From: an uncultured Chloroflexota bacterium
GTDB lineage: Bacteria > Chloroflexota > Anaerolineae > Anaerolineales > Anaerolineaceae
Length of the DNA stretch: 64,000 nucleotides
Direction of reading: 5' to 3'
Assembly: GCA_902791025.1 (NCBI GenBank)
Contig: CADATZ010000013.1
Location: forward strand, 1 to 64,000
The notes below the pieces were generated by a model. The model saw nothing but the letters and a program-made list of their open reading frames with translations. It had not been told where the DNA came from and searched no databases. Below, piece by piece: positions 1 to 8,180 of the stretch (position 1 is the stretch's first letter; every line of letters begins with the position of its first letter). The translations under genes and the position numbers were made by a program.

Positions 1-154
1 CATATGACATACTTTCGGTCTCGAATGACTTCGGATCTTCCTTCAGAAAATCAGCGCGAACAGAAGCTTTGGAAGACAGACCGGCATCTTTTTTGATGTT
101 GGCTACTGTTTCTTTCACTTCCGCAAGCATCTGCTGATGTCTTTCGTATGCCAT
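1..154 (-). CDS. Unknown protein, N-terminal part only
   Basis: The reverse strand has an ATG at 154 with an AAGGAGAG-type ribosome site just upstream (about 157-170) and stays open to the window edge, giving 51 residues beginning MAYERHQQMLAEVKE. The visible part is hydrophilic, probably helical, with no signal peptide or membrane segment, so a cytoplasmic protein is likely. I do not recognise the family from this fragment. The rest of the gene lies before position 1. Confidence 0.6.
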   Translation of the reverse strand, partial: MAYERHQQMLAEVKETVANIKKDAGLSSKASVRADFLKEDPKSFETESMSY

Positions 155-167
155 TTTCTCTCCTTCC

Positions 168-269
168 TTAGGTATTAGGTGTTAGGTGGTAGGATACTAA
201 CACAAACTTGTCCCATGCTCCTTGTTCCTGCCCCCCGGCCCCTGACTTCTGAATCCTGAACCCTGATAA
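168..269. repeat. 7-bp-period repeats (TAGGTGT and CTGAATC units)
   Basis: About 168-196 reads as units of TAGGTAT, TAGGTGT, TAGGTGG and TAGGATA. About 242-269 reads as CTGACTT, CTGAATC, CTGAACC and CTGATAA. Both have a 7-base period with two or three variable positions per unit. They fill the gap between two genes. This is one of at least ten loci of this kind in the window. Confidence 0.6.
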
Positions 270-290
270 ACAGTATACACACAATTTCAT

Positions 291-317
291 AAAAAAAAAC
301 CGCCAATATTGGCGGTT
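291..317 (-). terminator. Rho-independent terminator for the carbohydrate-binding protein gene
   Basis: AACCGCCAATATTGGCGGTT at 298-317 is a perfect palindrome. On the minus strand it is followed by a run of T (A run at 291-299 on the plus strand). It lies about 50 bases after the stop codon of the 365-2371 gene and so closes the VTC/DUF4956/Cthe_2159 operon. Confidence 0.85.
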
Positions 318-364
318 GACAAATGTTCAAAAATGTGGTATATGCGTGGATCTGTACTATGATT

Positions 365-2371
365 TTAATACCTTTTGAATTTCAGTGCCAGGAGGATGGC
401 TGCCAGGAGGACGAGGAAGGATGTTCCCAGAAGGATCCAGGTTTCGGATGAAAATTCGGAAAGTGATTTGGCTGTGGAGACCACAACTGTTTCCTCCGTT
501 TCTTCAGCGGCTTGATGGTGGGCAAAACCTGATTCCATGGGACCGCCCATTCTGCCTTCTCCAGTGGGCATATTTGCTTCGGGGGCTATAGTTCCGTCAA
601 AGGCAGGCATCTGCCCATCCGGAGGCATCATGCCACCGGGTCTGCCCTGTGGCATGTCACCCGGTTCAGCGGTTCCATCCGTGGCAGTTCCGTCAGCAGT
701 TACTGTGGCTGTGCCCCAGTTCATTCCTCTGCCTCTGCCGCCGCCGCGGAAGAATCCGCCGCCCATGGAGCCCATGCCGGCACTGCCGAGGGTGACAGCA
801 TCTGAATCAAGCGTCAGTTCCTCTTCCGTTTCACCGATGACGACCGTGTAAGTTTCGCCGACTTTCATTTCCGGACAGCTCAGGAAAATGGAGTTAAAAC
901 TCTGCGTCGGGGTGTAGCTGAGGATCTCATTTCCATCCGCGTCCAGAACCAGAACCTCCGTACCGCCTTCCACAGTCTCCGTAAGGTTGTACATAATGAC
1001 CGGCTGTTCGGAACTCGCGTCAAAATTCTCTGCCATCTGAGCACCGCCGGATGCAGCAAGCGTTCCGCCGCTGATGGTGGCCTTACCGCCGGATTCAGAA
1101 CCGTAGTCAATGGCATTGTTGGTCCCACCGCCGGGCAGACTGACCCGGATCGTTCCGCCGGTGATGATCAGATCACCATTGGTGTCGATACCGTCCGCGT
1201 CGCGTCCGGTTTCATTGATGATGGTGAGCGAACCGCCGCTGATGCGGACCCAGGTGGAGTCATCTTCTTCAGCCGTGGTGGTTGGTTCTGCGGTGACAGT
1301 TTCCGTCATTTGTTCCATTCTTCCCGGGCCAAATCCGCCCATCATGCCGAACATGTCGCCGCTGCCGCCGTTGGCGTTGAGACCGTCATCGCTCGGGTAG
1401 ATGGTGACGTCACCGCCGGCAATATCGATGGTCACGGCTTCAATGCCTTCGTAACATTCACTGATGAGTACCGTTCCGCCGTTGATGAGCACGTTGGTAT
1501 CGGAATGGATCCCGTCGTCGCCGGCTGTCAGGGTGATGGAGCCGTCATCGATGGTGATATCACCGGCTGTGTGGATGGCGTCCCCGGTGGCTTTGATATT
1601 GAGCGTGCCGGATTCGATGTGCAGGTAGCCGCCTTCTTTGGAAACCATCAGCCCGTCATCCCCTGCATCGATCGTGAGATTCGCGTTCATGATGCGCAGA
1701 CTGTCATTGGCATGCAGCCCGTCCAGCGGTGCGGTGATATTGATTGTGCCGCCGGTGATGATGAGGTCATCGTTTGCGTCAATACCGTGCTTATATCCGC
1801 TGACGATAGTGAGCGTTCCGGTACCGTTTATTGTCAAGTCATCATGGGCGAAAATTGCGCCGTTGGTTCCGTCCGCAATGGCTGCGTCGCTGAAGGTTTC
1901 CCCGCTTGTCAGGAAGTTCTCGCTGCCTTCTGCCAGCGTTATGAAGACCTTGTCTGCTTCCTCCACCCGGATGGCGGCGTTGTTGGATGAGGTGATGTCC
2001 ACCCCATCCAGCAGCAGCCAAACCTTCGAGGAGATATAGGCATCCACGCTGATGGTCCCGTCGGTCAATGTTCCGGAGAGAACGTATTTGCCCGCATTGG
2101 TGATGACGACGGAGCCTTTGTTCGCGTAAGCACCGTTCCCGGAAACTGTGGCACTGTCTCCATTCAGTGTGATGACGGTCGCGCCTTCTGTATCCCATTC
2201 ACCATTCTGATCGTTAGCGGTGAACTGGTCCAGGTCGGAATACTTTTCCGCGTCCTCATCGACGATCCGTTCAATACCGAGCTTCTCACCATTCATGAAG
2301 AGCACAGTCACCAGCAGGGCAGCGAGCGTGATGATGATGCAGATGCGGTCGATATGTTTATCGGTAGACAC
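365..2371 (-). CDS. Cthe_2159-like carbohydrate-binding beta-helix protein, membrane anchored
   Basis: A 668-residue protein. An N-terminal hydrophobic segment (about residues 9-26) is followed by an extracellular region of repeated right-handed beta-helix motifs of the type DGIDTNGDLIITGG and DDGLHAND. These are hallmarks of the Cthe_2159 family, whose founding member binds polygalacturonate and takes part in surface attachment. A Gly/Arg/Met-rich stretch (about 545-620) leads to a C-terminal membrane helix (about 645-664) and a basic tail. The start is GTG with AAGGAG upstream. It is the last gene of an operon with the DUF4956 and VTC genes, a grouping often seen for this family. Polysaccharide or pectin binding is inferred from the family; the ligand here is unknown. 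Confidence 0.85.
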   Translation of the reverse strand: MSTDKHIDRICIIITLAALLVTVLFMNGEKLGIERIVDEDAEKYSDLDQFTANDQNGEWDTEGATVITLNGDSATVSGNGAYANKGSVVITNAGKYVLSGTLTDGTISVDAYISSKVWLLLDGVDITSSNNAAIRVEEADKVFITLAEGSENFLTSGETFSDAAIADGTNGAIFAHDDLTINGTGTLTIVSGYKHGIDANDDLIITGGTINITAPLDGLHANDSLRIMNANLTIDAGDDGLMVSKEGGYLHIESGTLNIKATGDAIHTAGDITIDDGSITLTAGDDGIHSDTNVLINGGTVLISECYEGIEAVTIDIAGGDVTIYPSDDGLNANGGSGDMFGMMGGFGPGRMEQMTETVTAEPTTTAEEDDSTWVRISGGSLTIINETGRDADGIDTNGDLIITGGTIRVSLPGGGTNNAIDYGSESGGKATISGGTLAASGGAQMAENFDASSEQPVIMYNLTETVEGGTEVLVLDADGNEILSYTPTQSFNSIFLSCPEMKVGETYTVVIGETEEELTLDSDAVTLGSAGMGSMGGGFFRGGGRGRGMNWGTATVTADGTATDGTAEPGDMPQGRPGGMMPPDGQMPAFDGTIAPEANMPTGEGRMGGPMESGFAHHQAAEETEETVVVSTAKSLSEFSSETWILLGTSFLVLLAAILLALKFKRY

Positions 2372-2383
2372 GTCAGGCTCCTT

Positions 2384-3055
2384 TTATCCCATGTAGTCCC
2401 CGTTGTAAGAGACCAGGACCGCGCTGGAGACACCAACGATTTCGGAGAGAGTGTTGATGAAATCGGTGTTGTCATCCTTGAGGCGGACTTCCATGTTCAC
2501 TTCAACGTTTCCCTGACGGGCTGTCTTGGATTTGACGATGCACTTTTTGGTGTTGGACTGCAGGTATTCGAGCGCTTTTGTTTCACTGGCGTGGTCAGCG
2601 CAGTTCAGCACGACGATATAGGGGTTGGAACTGTCCTTGCGGTTGGCGAAGACCAGCAGGATGATGCCGATAACGACGGAACCGAAGACGGCCAGCGGGA
2701 TCAAGCCGGCAGCCAGCACGATACCGACGGCGATAGCCCAGAATAGGAACGCGATATCCAGCGGTTCCTTGATCGCGGTACGGAAGCGGACGATGGAAAG
2801 CGCACCGACCATACCGAGTGAAAGGACGACGTTGGAGGTCACCGCAAGGATCACAAGGGATGTGATCATGGTCAGGGCGACGAGCGTCACACCGAAGGAA
2901 GAGCTGTACATCACGCCTGTATAGGTCTTTTTATAAATGAGAAAGATAAACATTCCCAGAGCAAACGCCAATACCATGGTCAGAACCATGTCCAATACGC
3001 TGACAGAAGTCACGTTGTCCAAAAAACTTGATTTGAAAATATCATTAAATGTCAT
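2384..3055 (-). CDS. DUF4956 family membrane protein
   Basis: A 223-residue protein. There are about four predicted membrane helices in the first 130 residues, including the conserved stretch LGMVGALSIVRFR. A soluble C-terminal domain follows (about 135-223) with an alpha/beta pattern. This matches DUF4956, whose function is not established. ATG start with AAGGAG. It lies 12 bases before the Cthe_2159-like gene and after the VTC-domain gene, so the three are probably co-transcribed. The association suggests a membrane partner of the polyphosphate polymerase or of the surface protein; that is inference. Confidence 0.85.
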   Translation of the reverse strand: MTFNDIFKSSFLDNVTSVSVLDMVLTMVLAFALGMFIFLIYKKTYTGVMYSSSFGVTLVALTMITSLVILAVTSNVVLSLGMVGALSIVRFRTAIKEPLDIAFLFWAIAVGIVLAAGLIPLAVFGSVVIGIILLVFANRKDSSNPYIVVLNCADHASETKALEYLQSNTKKCIVKSKTARQGNVEVNMEVRLKDDNTDFINTLSEIVGVSSAVLVSYNGDYMG

Positions 3056-3065
3056 TGTAGTTCTC

Positions 3066-3165
3066 CTTAATTTTAGGTGTTAGAGGTTGGGGTTAGGGAA
3101 TAGGAATTGGCGCCTGATCTGATTTTGCAGACACTATCACCTATATCCTATATCCTATCCCCTAT
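3066..3165. repeat. Opposed 7-bp-period repeats between VTC and DUF4956 genes
   Basis: About 3066-3107 holds TTAGGTG/TTAGAGG/TTGGGGT/TAGGGAATAGG-type units. About 3138-3165 holds CACCTAT, ATCCTAT, ATCCTAT and CCCCTAT. The two arrays are roughly reverse complements, so the transcript could fold across the gap. Confidence 0.55.
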
Positions 3166-3846
3166 TTATCCATATATCCGACACTGCGCATATTTCGAGA
3201 ATGCGCCGACACGACGGCCTGGGGTCTGAACCGCATCCCGGATGATGGAGGGCAGAAAGGCGTCCCATTTCACTTCCAGAATGATCGGCGCGTCGCCCGC
3301 GGGAACGGTGACACAGTTCGGATTCAGAAAATCCGTGCATCCCAGTCCGGTGCGGATGTCATAATCAAAAGTCACACGGACGTTGCCCGGAGCGTAAATA
3401 AAAGGCTCGCGGGTGTAGTCCACAATAGTTTTCGGCGCCATTCCCTGATAGCGCATCTTGCAGTAAAGCTCCTGGATCAGGGAGTACGGAGCGTTCAGCA
3501 TCCAGTCGATGTTTCCATCAACGATAGATTGTGCTTCCGCCATCGTGAGCGGGGCGGAATATTTGGTGCCGAGCCCGTTCAGCTTGCTCTTTTTTTCCAG
3601 ATGAATGATTTTGGAGGGGTCGCCGTTGTAATAGCGGATGCGGAACTTTTCCCGCATGTTGACCCCGTCGATCTTTTCCCGCAATGCCTTATCATTCATG
3701 TTGTCGAAGTAGAGGCTGCGGATCAGGTATTTGCCGCCGATGGCATGGCTGTCCGGCTGTGCTACAGCCCTCAGCCGTGCCCGAATGGAGAGCAGATCCG
3801 TGTAGCTGATCTCATGTTTCCACTCGTGCCGATAATGAATGTCCAT
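3166..3846 (-). CDS. VTC-domain polyphosphate polymerase-like protein
   Basis: A 226-residue cytoplasmic protein of the VTC domain family, which uses ATP to make polyphosphate in a basic tunnel (CYTH/triphosphate tunnel metalloenzyme fold). Visible family features are the N-terminal RHEWKHEI, the strand KFRIRYYNGD, the basic HLEKKSK strand, and the closing acidic strand ILEVKWD. The length is usual for the short bacterial form, without an SPX domain. ATG start after AAAGGGGA. It is the first gene of the operon with DUF4956 and the carbohydrate-binding protein. The activity is inferred from the family. Confidence 0.8.
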   Translation of the reverse strand: MDIHYRHEWKHEISYTDLLSIRARLRAVAQPDSHAIGGKYLIRSLYFDNMNDKALREKIDGVNMREKFRIRYYNGDPSKIIHLEKKSKLNGLGTKYSAPLTMAEAQSIVDGNIDWMLNAPYSLIQELYCKMRYQGMAPKTIVDYTREPFIYAPGNVRVTFDYDIRTGLGCTDFLNPNCVTVPAGDAPIILEVKWDAFLPSIIRDAVQTPGRRVGAFSKYAQCRIYG

Positions 3847-3927
3847 ATTTTTTCCCCTTTCTATGTAAATGATCTTAATTCCTGAACCTTAGATGAAACT
3901 TTGTTTTGTGTGGAATTTGTGAAAAAG

Positions 3928-4185
3928 ATGACAAATGATATCGCTGCAAGCCTGTCTAAGCAGACTTTTGATTATCTGGTTCTAAACTTAAGAATTTCCT
4001 GGCCCTTGACTTTGGATTATCCTGATGGTAAATTTCGATTGTCTGCAAACACGCGGAAATATCTTGAACTGAGAAATGACGAAAATGCCAAAAATGCCGT
4101 TTTTTATCTCGGTGATTTCAATTTAACGATCAATGGCACGGAATATGTCAGCTGGAAGAATTGGAGCACATTTCCCAATCAGTGA
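3928..4185 (+). CDS. Small hypothetical protein, doubtful
   Basis: An open frame of 85 codons from ATG 3928 (or 94 from TTG 3901). The protein looks natural, with a mix of hydrophobic and polar residues, but has no recognised domain or signal peptide. The ribosome site is weak. The DNA is more AT-rich than neighbouring genes. It lies alone on the plus strand between two minus-strand operons. It may be a fragment of a decayed gene. Confidence 0.3.
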   Translation: MTNDIAASLSKQTFDYLVLNLRISWPLTLDYPDGKFRLSANTRKYLELRNDENAKNAVFYLGDFNLTINGTEYVSWKNWSTFPNQ

Positions 4186-4189
4186 AAGA

Positions 4190-4212
4190 AAAAACTGGTC
4201 TTTTGGACCAGT
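4190..4212 (-). terminator. Terminator for the iminopeptidase-like gene
   Basis: ACTGGTC (4194-4200) pairs with GACCAGT (4206-4212) around a 5-base loop. On the minus strand it is followed by TTTTTCTTTC. It lies about 65 bases after the stop codon of the 4275-5159 gene. The small frame at 3928 stops just in front of it. Confidence 0.65.
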
Positions 4213-4227
4213 ACGTTGTATATATGT

Positions 4228-4276
4228 AACGGAAACATCTCCTCATGTGCGTCCGCTTAATTTTTGAACAGTTACT
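4228..4276. repeat. Half copy of the ~100-bp palindromic repeat at a stop codon
   Basis: CCTCATGTGCG and GAACAGTTAC match the inner and outer arms of the dispersed repeat seen complete at 41198-41302. The outer arm runs directly into the stop codon of the iminopeptidase-like gene. Confidence 0.5.
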
Positions 4277-5159
4277 AATCGTTCTTGTTCAGCCACTCTT
4301 TGAGAAGTGAGGCGTAGCGGGGGGTGTCCTCCACGTAGCAGGAATGGCGGCAGGTGCGGAAGAGTTCCCAGCGGGAGTTGGGGATGCCGTCGGCCATGGT
4401 TTTTGCGATGTAGGGTGTGCAGAGGTCATTACCGCCGCTGATAATGAGTGCGGGTTCGCGGATGGTTCCCAGTTTGTCAGTGACATCATAATCTTTTAAG
4501 GTTCCGAGTGGAGTGAACTCATTCGGCCCCCAGCCAACGACATAAGCTTCCCGTCCGGTTCGCTTCTCTCGGGTCAGGCATTCCGGGGCATCTTCTCCAT
4601 AAGGACCGGAGCAATGGCGCCGCATGTACTCCGCTTCAGCTGCTTTGACTTCTTCCGCGTCGTAATCACCGGTTTCTGTGGCTCTTTGGATGGCGTCCTG
4701 CATTTCGTGCGGCAGTTCTTTGATCATGCGGGCTTGTTCGGCTCCCCATAGCTGTGAGGATGGCAGGGTGGAAGAGAGAATCAGACTTTTGATGCCTTCG
4801 TGCTTGTAATTGCAGACGTATTCCAACGCCAGCATACCGCCCCAGGATTGACCAAGCAGATGGATTTCAGAAAGGTTCAGTGCCTCACGCAGTGTGATGA
4901 GCTCCTGCACCCAGGTCTCGCGGGTCCACAGCTCCGGGTGTCCATCCAGATAAGAGTTGCCGCAGCCGATCTGGTCATATGTGATGAGCTGCCGCTGATC
5001 TTCCTCCGCGAGGAAATCCAGCACTTCAAAATAATTATGTGTCGATCCCGGCCCGCCATGCAGCATGAGGAGCGGTGCCTTCTCCGGATTAGCTTCACCC
5101 ACAATGCGGTAATATGTCTGATATCCCATAAACGGGATTGTCCCTTCGGTGATTTTCAT
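4275..5159 (-). CDS. pip: Alpha/beta hydrolase, proline iminopeptidase type (S33)
   Basis: A 294-residue cytoplasmic enzyme. The oxyanion motif HGGPG is at residues 34-38 and the nucleophile elbow GQSWGG at 103-108 (Ser105). A late SGGND acid motif and a RHSCY-type region can supply the catalytic Asp and His. HGGPG with GQSWGG is typical of proline iminopeptidases and tricorn-interacting-factor F1-like peptidases, which cut N-terminal proline or other residues from small peptides. The length fits. ATG start with GAGGAG. It stands alone and is flanked by repeats. The exact substrate is not evident. Confidence 0.85.
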   Translation of the reverse strand: MKITEGTIPFMGYQTYYRIVGEANPEKAPLLMLHGGPGSTHNYFEVLDFLAEEDQRQLITYDQIGCGNSYLDGHPELWTRETWVQELITLREALNLSEIHLLGQSWGGMLALEYVCNYKHEGIKSLILSSTLPSSQLWGAEQARMIKELPHEMQDAIQRATETGDYDAEEVKAAEAEYMRRHCSGPYGEDAPECLTREKRTGREAYVVGWGPNEFTPLGTLKDYDVTDKLGTIREPALIISGGNDLCTPYIAKTMADGIPNSRWELFRTCRHSCYVEDTPRYASLLKEWLNKND

Positions 5160-5203
5160 AGATGGTCTCCTCTTCGTAGTTTCAGGTAATTATATTCTTA
5201 AAT

Positions 5204-5309
5204 GGTAACTGTTCAGTACCTGAAGGCGCACATGAGGACAGGCACCCTTGTGTCGGCTTCGCGACAGCAAGGTGCCAGTCCCCAAGTGCTTCTTCCTGAA
5301 TAGATACCT
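5204..5309. repeat. ~100-bp nested palindromic repeat, copy 1
   Basis: Outer arms GGTAACTGTTCAG and CTGAATAGATACC enclose inner arms GCACATGAGGACAGGCACC and GGTGCCAGTCCCC, with a small central hairpin (TGTCGGCTTCGCGACA). It stands in tandem with copy 2 in the gap between the hydrolase and ATPase genes. Confidence 0.75.
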
Positions 5310-5313
5310 TAAA

Positions 5314-5418
5314 TGTAACAATTCAGAATTTGGGCGACGCACATGGGGACAGGCACGCTTGTTCGGGCTGCGCCGCACAAGATGCCAGTCCCCAAGTGCT
5401 TCGTCCTGAAAATATGCC
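5314..5418. repeat. ~100-bp nested palindromic repeat, copy 2
   Basis: Same plan as copy 1, in the same orientation: a GTAACAATTCAGAAT outer arm, GCACATGGGGACAGGCACG, a central GGGCTGCGCC, then GATGCCAGTCCCCAAGTGC and a worn outer arm. It differs from copy 1 mainly in the central loop. Confidence 0.75.
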
Positions 5419-5527
5419 TTAAATTATTTGAAAAGGGTGAATGATAGCCGTTCAGTACATAACGATGCATCACCGGTACATCTTATGCCCGTTGGAGAGA
5501 CCATGAATACATTCCAATATGGCTGAT

Positions 5528-5639
5528 AATATTGCGCAATACCGGAAAATATCCCTTTTGTAATATTGCGCAATGTTGGATTTTAAGCCTTATCTAATAT
5601 TGCGTAATATCAGAATTTATACTATTTCCAATATTGCGC
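5528..5639. repeat. Four phased palindromic repeats upstream of the first DUF4143 ATPase
   Basis: AATATTGCGCAAT starts at 5528 and 5562, AATATTGCGTAAT at 5596, and AATATTGCGC at 5630. The starts are exactly 34 bases apart. The core ATTGCGCAAT is a perfect palindrome. The 21 bases between copies differ. The array ends about 40 bases before the ATG of the ATPase gene at 5681. The fixed spacing close to three helical turns points to protein binding, for example autoregulation. Confidence 0.85.
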
Positions 5640-5680
5640 TTTTTTGGTTTTTGCCGTAAAATTAGATGTACGAGGTCAAA

Positions 5681-7039
5681 ATGATATTCGAACGGAAAAT
5701 TTATCAGAAACTCCTTTCCTGGAAAAACGAAACGCAAGGAAAACGTGCCATCCTTGTGGAAGGTGCACGCCGTATCGGTAAATCGACGATCGTTGAAGAA
5801 TTTGCGAAACAAGAATACGAGAACTATATTCTGATCGATTTCGCCAGAGCTGCCGAAGAGGTCAAAGGCTATTTCCTTCAGCACCTGAATGATCTTGATA
5901 CATTTTTTATGCTGCTTCAGTCTTATTACAATATTGATCTGGTTGAAAGAAAGAGCCTGATCATTTTTGATGAGGTTCAGTTGTTCCCTAAGGCAAGAGA
6001 GGCGATAAAATATCTGGTTCAGGATGGCAGGTATGATTATATCGAAACCGGTTCACTGATATCGATCAAAGAAAATATTGAAAAAATCCTGATTCCCTCG
6101 GAAGAAAGAAAGCTGAAAATGTATCCGATGGATTTTGAAGAATTCTGTTGGGCGTCAAATTCGAAGCAGATCATTGAATATATCCGTGTCTGTTTCGAAA
6201 AGAAAATCCCGCTTGAAAGAGGGCTTCACAATAAGGCGATGCTTTTATTCAAAGAATATATGTTGGTGGGTGGCATGCCGCAGGCAGTTTCGGCTTATCT
6301 TGAAAATCATAAGGATTTTGGAAAAGCTGATGTTGAAAAACGCGATATTTTGGAGCTCTATAGGGATGATATCAAAAAGATCAAGGCGCAATATCGGGCA
6401 AAGGTTTCCGCTATTTTTGACCAGATTCCCGGTTTGCTCTCGCAGCATGAGAAGCGGGTGGTATTCAGTCGAATCGCAGAGGGCTCTGCTGTGGAACAAT
6501 ATGGAGAGACCTTTTTCTGGCTAGCGGATTCGATGATCACCAATGAATGCCGGAAAGCGAATGATCCCAATGTCGGTTTGTCTCTTAATGAAGATGATGC
6601 TTTTATTAAATGCTACCTGGGCGATACGGGACTGCTTGTCAGTCACGCTTTTGATGAAAATGAATTACTGGAAAATGAAGTGTATAAACAAATCCTTGGC
6701 GGTAAACTGTCTCTGAATGAGGGAATGCTTTATGAGAATATCATTGCGCAGATTCTTACCGCGAACGGGCATAAGCTTTATTTTTACACACAGTATAATG
6801 CGGCTCTGCACAGGAACGATATTGAAATCGATTTTATCATCTCCAATAACAGCAAATTACGTTATAAGATCTATCCAATTGAGGTGAAATCCGGAACAAA
6901 TTATTCCGTGAAATCGCTGCTGCGTTTCAAAGAGAAATTCAAAAACCGCATCGGGGAATGTTACATCATCCATCCTCGAAATCTCACATACAAAGAGGAC
7001 ATCCTCTGCATTCCGCCTTACATGGCGATTTGTTTGTAG
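5681..7039 (+). CDS. AAA ATPase, DUF4143 family
   Basis: A 452-residue protein from ATG 5681, preferred over ATG 5666 because GAGGT lies five bases before it. Residues 28-36 are a Walker A motif (GARRIGKST) and 93-99 a Walker B (LIIFDEV). This is the AAA_14 arrangement. A middle winged-helix part follows, and a C-terminal DUF4143 region in which IEIDF and IEVKSG resemble the E-x-D and E-x-K signatures of a PD-(D/E)XK fold. These ATPases are abundant in anaerobes and archaea, and their role is unknown. It has no operon partner and sits just behind the 34-bp repeat array. AT-rich codon use relative to its neighbours suggests transfer. Confidence 0.85.
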   Translation: MIFERKIYQKLLSWKNETQGKRAILVEGARRIGKSTIVEEFAKQEYENYILIDFARAAEEVKGYFLQHLNDLDTFFMLLQSYYNIDLVERKSLIIFDEVQLFPKAREAIKYLVQDGRYDYIETGSLISIKENIEKILIPSEERKLKMYPMDFEEFCWASNSKQIIEYIRVCFEKKIPLERGLHNKAMLLFKEYMLVGGMPQAVSAYLENHKDFGKADVEKRDILELYRDDIKKIKAQYRAKVSAIFDQIPGLLSQHEKRVVFSRIAEGSAVEQYGETFFWLADSMITNECRKANDPNVGLSLNEDDAFIKCYLGDTGLLVSHAFDENELLENEVYKQILGGKLSLNEGMLYENIIAQILTANGHKLYFYTQYNAALHRNDIEIDFIISNNSKLRYKIYPIEVKSGTNYSVKSLLRFKEKFKNRIGECYIIHPRNLTYKEDILCIPPYMAICL

Positions 7040-7146
7040 GTTTGTATCTGATTAAACAAAACACATGGAAATTGGCACCTTTTATCGCGAAAGACGATAT
7101 AAGTGTGCTTGCCCATGTGTATCTCTGGATTTTAACAGGTTATTAT

Positions 7147-8118
7147 TTATTCCTGTTGATTGACTTTGTACCAGTCCAATGTTTCCTTCAGACCATCCTT
7201 AAAATTGACTTCCGGTTCGAAGCCTAACAATTCCTTCGCTAATTTTGCATCTGCGCAGAGGCGCTGGACGTCGGCGGGACGGCCGGGGCGGTATTCGATT
7301 TCGCCCTGATAGTCGAAATAGGCGCAGATCTCTTCCACGACGGCCTTCATGGAGATCTCAATGCCGGAGCCTAAATTGACGATGTGGCCGCGGGATTTTT
7401 CGTTTTCATAGGCCAGGCGGAAGGCACGAGCAGTGTCATGAACGTTGATGAAGTCGCGGGTCTGCAGACCGGTGCCTTCGAGGACCGGTTTTTCGCCGTG
7501 CAGAATGCGGCGTGCGGTCAGCGGGATAATGGCGGCCAGGGCAAGGTCATTCTGCCGCGGACCGTAGTTATTGAAGGGACGGATGATGGAAATGTCATAA
7601 TGCCAGACGTTGTAAAAGGACATGATCATCAGGTCCGCGGCAGCTTTTCCGGCAGCATAGGGCGTGGTGGGGTGCATGGGATGCTCCTCGTCCATCGGCG
7701 AATATTCCGCGGTTCCGTAAGCCTCGGAGGAGGAAGAATGGATCAGTGTCTTGAACACGCCGTCCTCCATGAGGTGCATCAGGGTCTCGGCGATATCCAC
7801 ATTGACCTTGTAGGCGGTGAAGGGGTTGAAAAACGAATAATTCAGGGCGATGGTGGCGAGGTTAAAGACAACTTCCACATCTTCCTTCTTCATCACCGCT
7901 TTCATCGTACCCAGGTCCCGGGCATCGTCACGATAAACGATCACGCGCCCCGGATAGTTGGCACGTGCTTCTGCGATGTTGCGGTCCTTGCCGAGAAAGA
8001 AGTTATCGACGATGACGACTTTCTCCGCTCCGGCCGCGAGCAGTGTATCTGTGAGATGTGAACCGATGAACCCGGCGCCGCCGGTGATGAGTACGTTTTT
8101 TCCCTGAATATTTGCCAT
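7147..8118 (-). CDS. NAD-dependent sugar epimerase/dehydratase (extended SDR)
   Basis: A 323-residue enzyme with the NAD-binding motif GGAGFIGS near residues 13-20, an SSSSEAYG serine region and the catalytic YAAGK (Tyr-x-x-x-Lys). RPFNNYGPRQ is typical of nucleotide-sugar 4,6-dehydratases and epimerases such as GDP-mannose dehydratase. ATG start with GGAGG. It is the last of three minus-strand genes that together look like a nucleotide-sugar pathway (nucleotidyltransferase, second SDR, this enzyme). The sugar product cannot be assigned from sequence alone. Confidence 0.85.
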   Translation of the reverse strand: MANIQGKNVLITGGAGFIGSHLTDTLLAAGAEKVVIVDNFFLGKDRNIAEARANYPGRVIVYRDDARDLGTMKAVMKKEDVEVVFNLATIALNYSFFNPFTAYKVNVDIAETLMHLMEDGVFKTLIHSSSSEAYGTAEYSPMDEEHPMHPTTPYAAGKAAADLMIMSFYNVWHYDISIIRPFNNYGPRQNDLALAAIIPLTARRILHGEKPVLEGTGLQTRDFINVHDTARAFRLAYENEKSRGHIVNLGSGIEISMKAVVEEICAYFDYQGEIEYRPGRPADVQRLCADAKLAKELLGFEPEVNFKDGLKETLDWYKVNQQE

Positions 8119-8180
8119 ATGTTTTCCTCCATTTTTTATTCAGTGACCGGTGGTGAGGGATCAGAAAAAACTAATCCCTA

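Noticed and set aside
1310..1990. Open frame of 226 codons opposite the carbohydrate-binding protein
   Set aside because: A by-product of the regular beta-helix repeats. No start signal.
5528..5639. CRISPR-like array
   Set aside because: The repeat is only 13 bases and there are four units with no cas genes. A spacer length of 21 is too short. Operator-like iterons fit better.
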